Assembly: GCF_000526995.1 (NCBI RefSeq)
Contig: NZ_AZUI01000001.1
Location: forward strand, 2,480,001 to 2,544,000
DNA length: 64,000 nt
Reading direction: 5' to 3'
DNA from: Lacrimispora indolis DSM 755
GTDB lineage: Bacteria > Bacillota > Clostridia > Lachnospirales > Lachnospiraceae
A model generated the notes under the pieces. That model saw only the letters and a list, made by a program, of their open reading frames with translations. It ran no database searches and was not told where the DNA came from. Numbering within the stretch: the stretch's first letter is position 1; each line of letters begins with the position of its first letter. Below are positions 63,672-64,000 of this stretch, piece after piece. The position numbers and the translations under genes are program-made.

Positions 63672-64000
63672 TTGGAAAGCTTGTTGGAAAAAATTAATTT
63701 TTATATAAATTCTCCGTTTTTGCTGTACATTTTATTGATACTGGCGGTATTGATTTGTTCTGCACTGTTTATCCAGTATTACCGGCTGTATCACTTTAAT
63801 AAGAAGGCGCGTTTTCCGGCCTGTTTCCAGGAAGAAGATAATAAACCGGGGCCCAGCGAGTGGGAGAAGCAAATGCTTGATCTGGCAGAAGGCCACAGCC
63901 AGGTCAGACTGGTGGGACGCAGCTTTGTCCTTAATGATTATAATCAGGCTGCCTATAAAAAACTGAATAAAATAAGAGACAGCATCTCCGCTGCATCTAC
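63672..64000 (+). CDS. Membrane-anchored protein, N-terminal part (cut by window end)
   Basis: From TTG 63672, with AAGGAGG nine bases upstream, an open frame runs to the window edge (109 codons) without a stop. Residues 13-38 form one membrane segment (SPFLLYILLILAVLICSALFI). It is followed by a charged region with EWEKQMLDLAEGHSQVRLVG and a helical NQAAYKKLNKIRDS. The one-segment anchor plus cytoplasmic domain suits a sensor or signalling protein, but the rest lies outside the window and no family is assigned. Confidence 0.6.
   Translation, partial: MESLLEKINFYINSPFLLYILLILAVLICSALFIQYYRLYHFNKKARFPACFQEEDNKPGPSEWEKQMLDLAEGHSQVRLVGRSFVLNDYNQAAYKKLNKIRDSISAAS

Noticed and set aside
1..64000. 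tRNA, rRNA, intact insertion sequences or CRISPR arrays
   Set aside because: I scanned for tRNA-like cloverleaf ends, rRNA-like G+C-rich blocks, transposase frames and spaced identical repeats and saw none; a covariance search could still find a missed tRNA.

Overview
The window looks like chromosome of a low-GC Gram-positive anaerobe, most likely a Lachnospiraceae or other clostridial species. I infer this from the strong AGGAGG-type ribosome binding sites, A+T-rich promoters, clostridial-style ABC importers with lipoprotein binding proteins, a PTS, and many single genes with their own terminators. No rRNA or tRNA gene, CRISPR array or intact transposase was seen.

Layout. (1) 0.4-3 kb: an MFS transporter and a nucleotide-pyrophosphatase-like phosphodiesterase. 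(2) 3-22 kb: a patchy accessory region of mostly single-gene cassettes separated by long A+T-rich spacers. It contains an amidase; a streptogramin lyase (vgb) behind an attenuator-like leader, followed by a streptogramin A acetyltransferase (vat); a dihydropyrimidinase; an ABC-F ATPase with a leader-peptide ORF; a cupin; a RelA/SpoT-domain protein; a YoaP-type acetyltransferase; a 2-hydroxyacid dehydrogenase; an AlkC-like glycosylase; a flavodoxin; a toroid-fold protein; an MFS transporter and YaiI. Remnants of a serine recombinase, GNAT proteins and KptA lie between them, as do four diverged copies of one dispersed repeat. (3) 22-31 kb: a catabolic operon of AtuA-like protein, DUF4387 protein, two permeases, a binding lipoprotein and two ADP-ribosylglycohydrolase-fold proteins. 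It ends in a FadR-type regulator, and a FadR-consensus palindrome lies on the operon promoter. (4) 31-37.4 kb: a PEP/pyruvate-binding protein with a RecA/KaiC-like N-terminus, an Fe-S protein, and a DUF2089 / SHOCT-like / small-membrane-protein operon.

(5) 37.4-48 kb: 8-oxoguanine-deaminase-like amidohydrolase behind a structured leader, then an SDR / IlvD-EDD dehydratase / RraA-like set, an AraC regulator and a ribose-type ABC importer. Together these suggest oxidative, non-phosphorylative sugar or sugar-acid catabolism. (6) 48-53.7 kb: a trehalose regulon (treR, treP, treC) with a sulfatase gene translationally coupled to treC. A pair of exactly reverse-complementary 18-base operators controls the two divergent transcripts, which suggests use of a sulfated trehalose-like sugar. 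(7) 53.8-64 kb: a DUF985 cupin, a cation/proton antiporter with a membrane partner and divergent LysR regulator, a heterodimeric ABC exporter with one degenerate ATP site, a nitroreductase, a cupin, a P-loop protein and the start of a membrane-anchored protein cut by the window edge.

The best candidates for undescribed biology are the AtuA/DUF4387/ADP-ribosylglycohydrolase operon, the sulfatase-trehalose operon, and the dispersed repeat family that punctuates the resistance and repair gene region.
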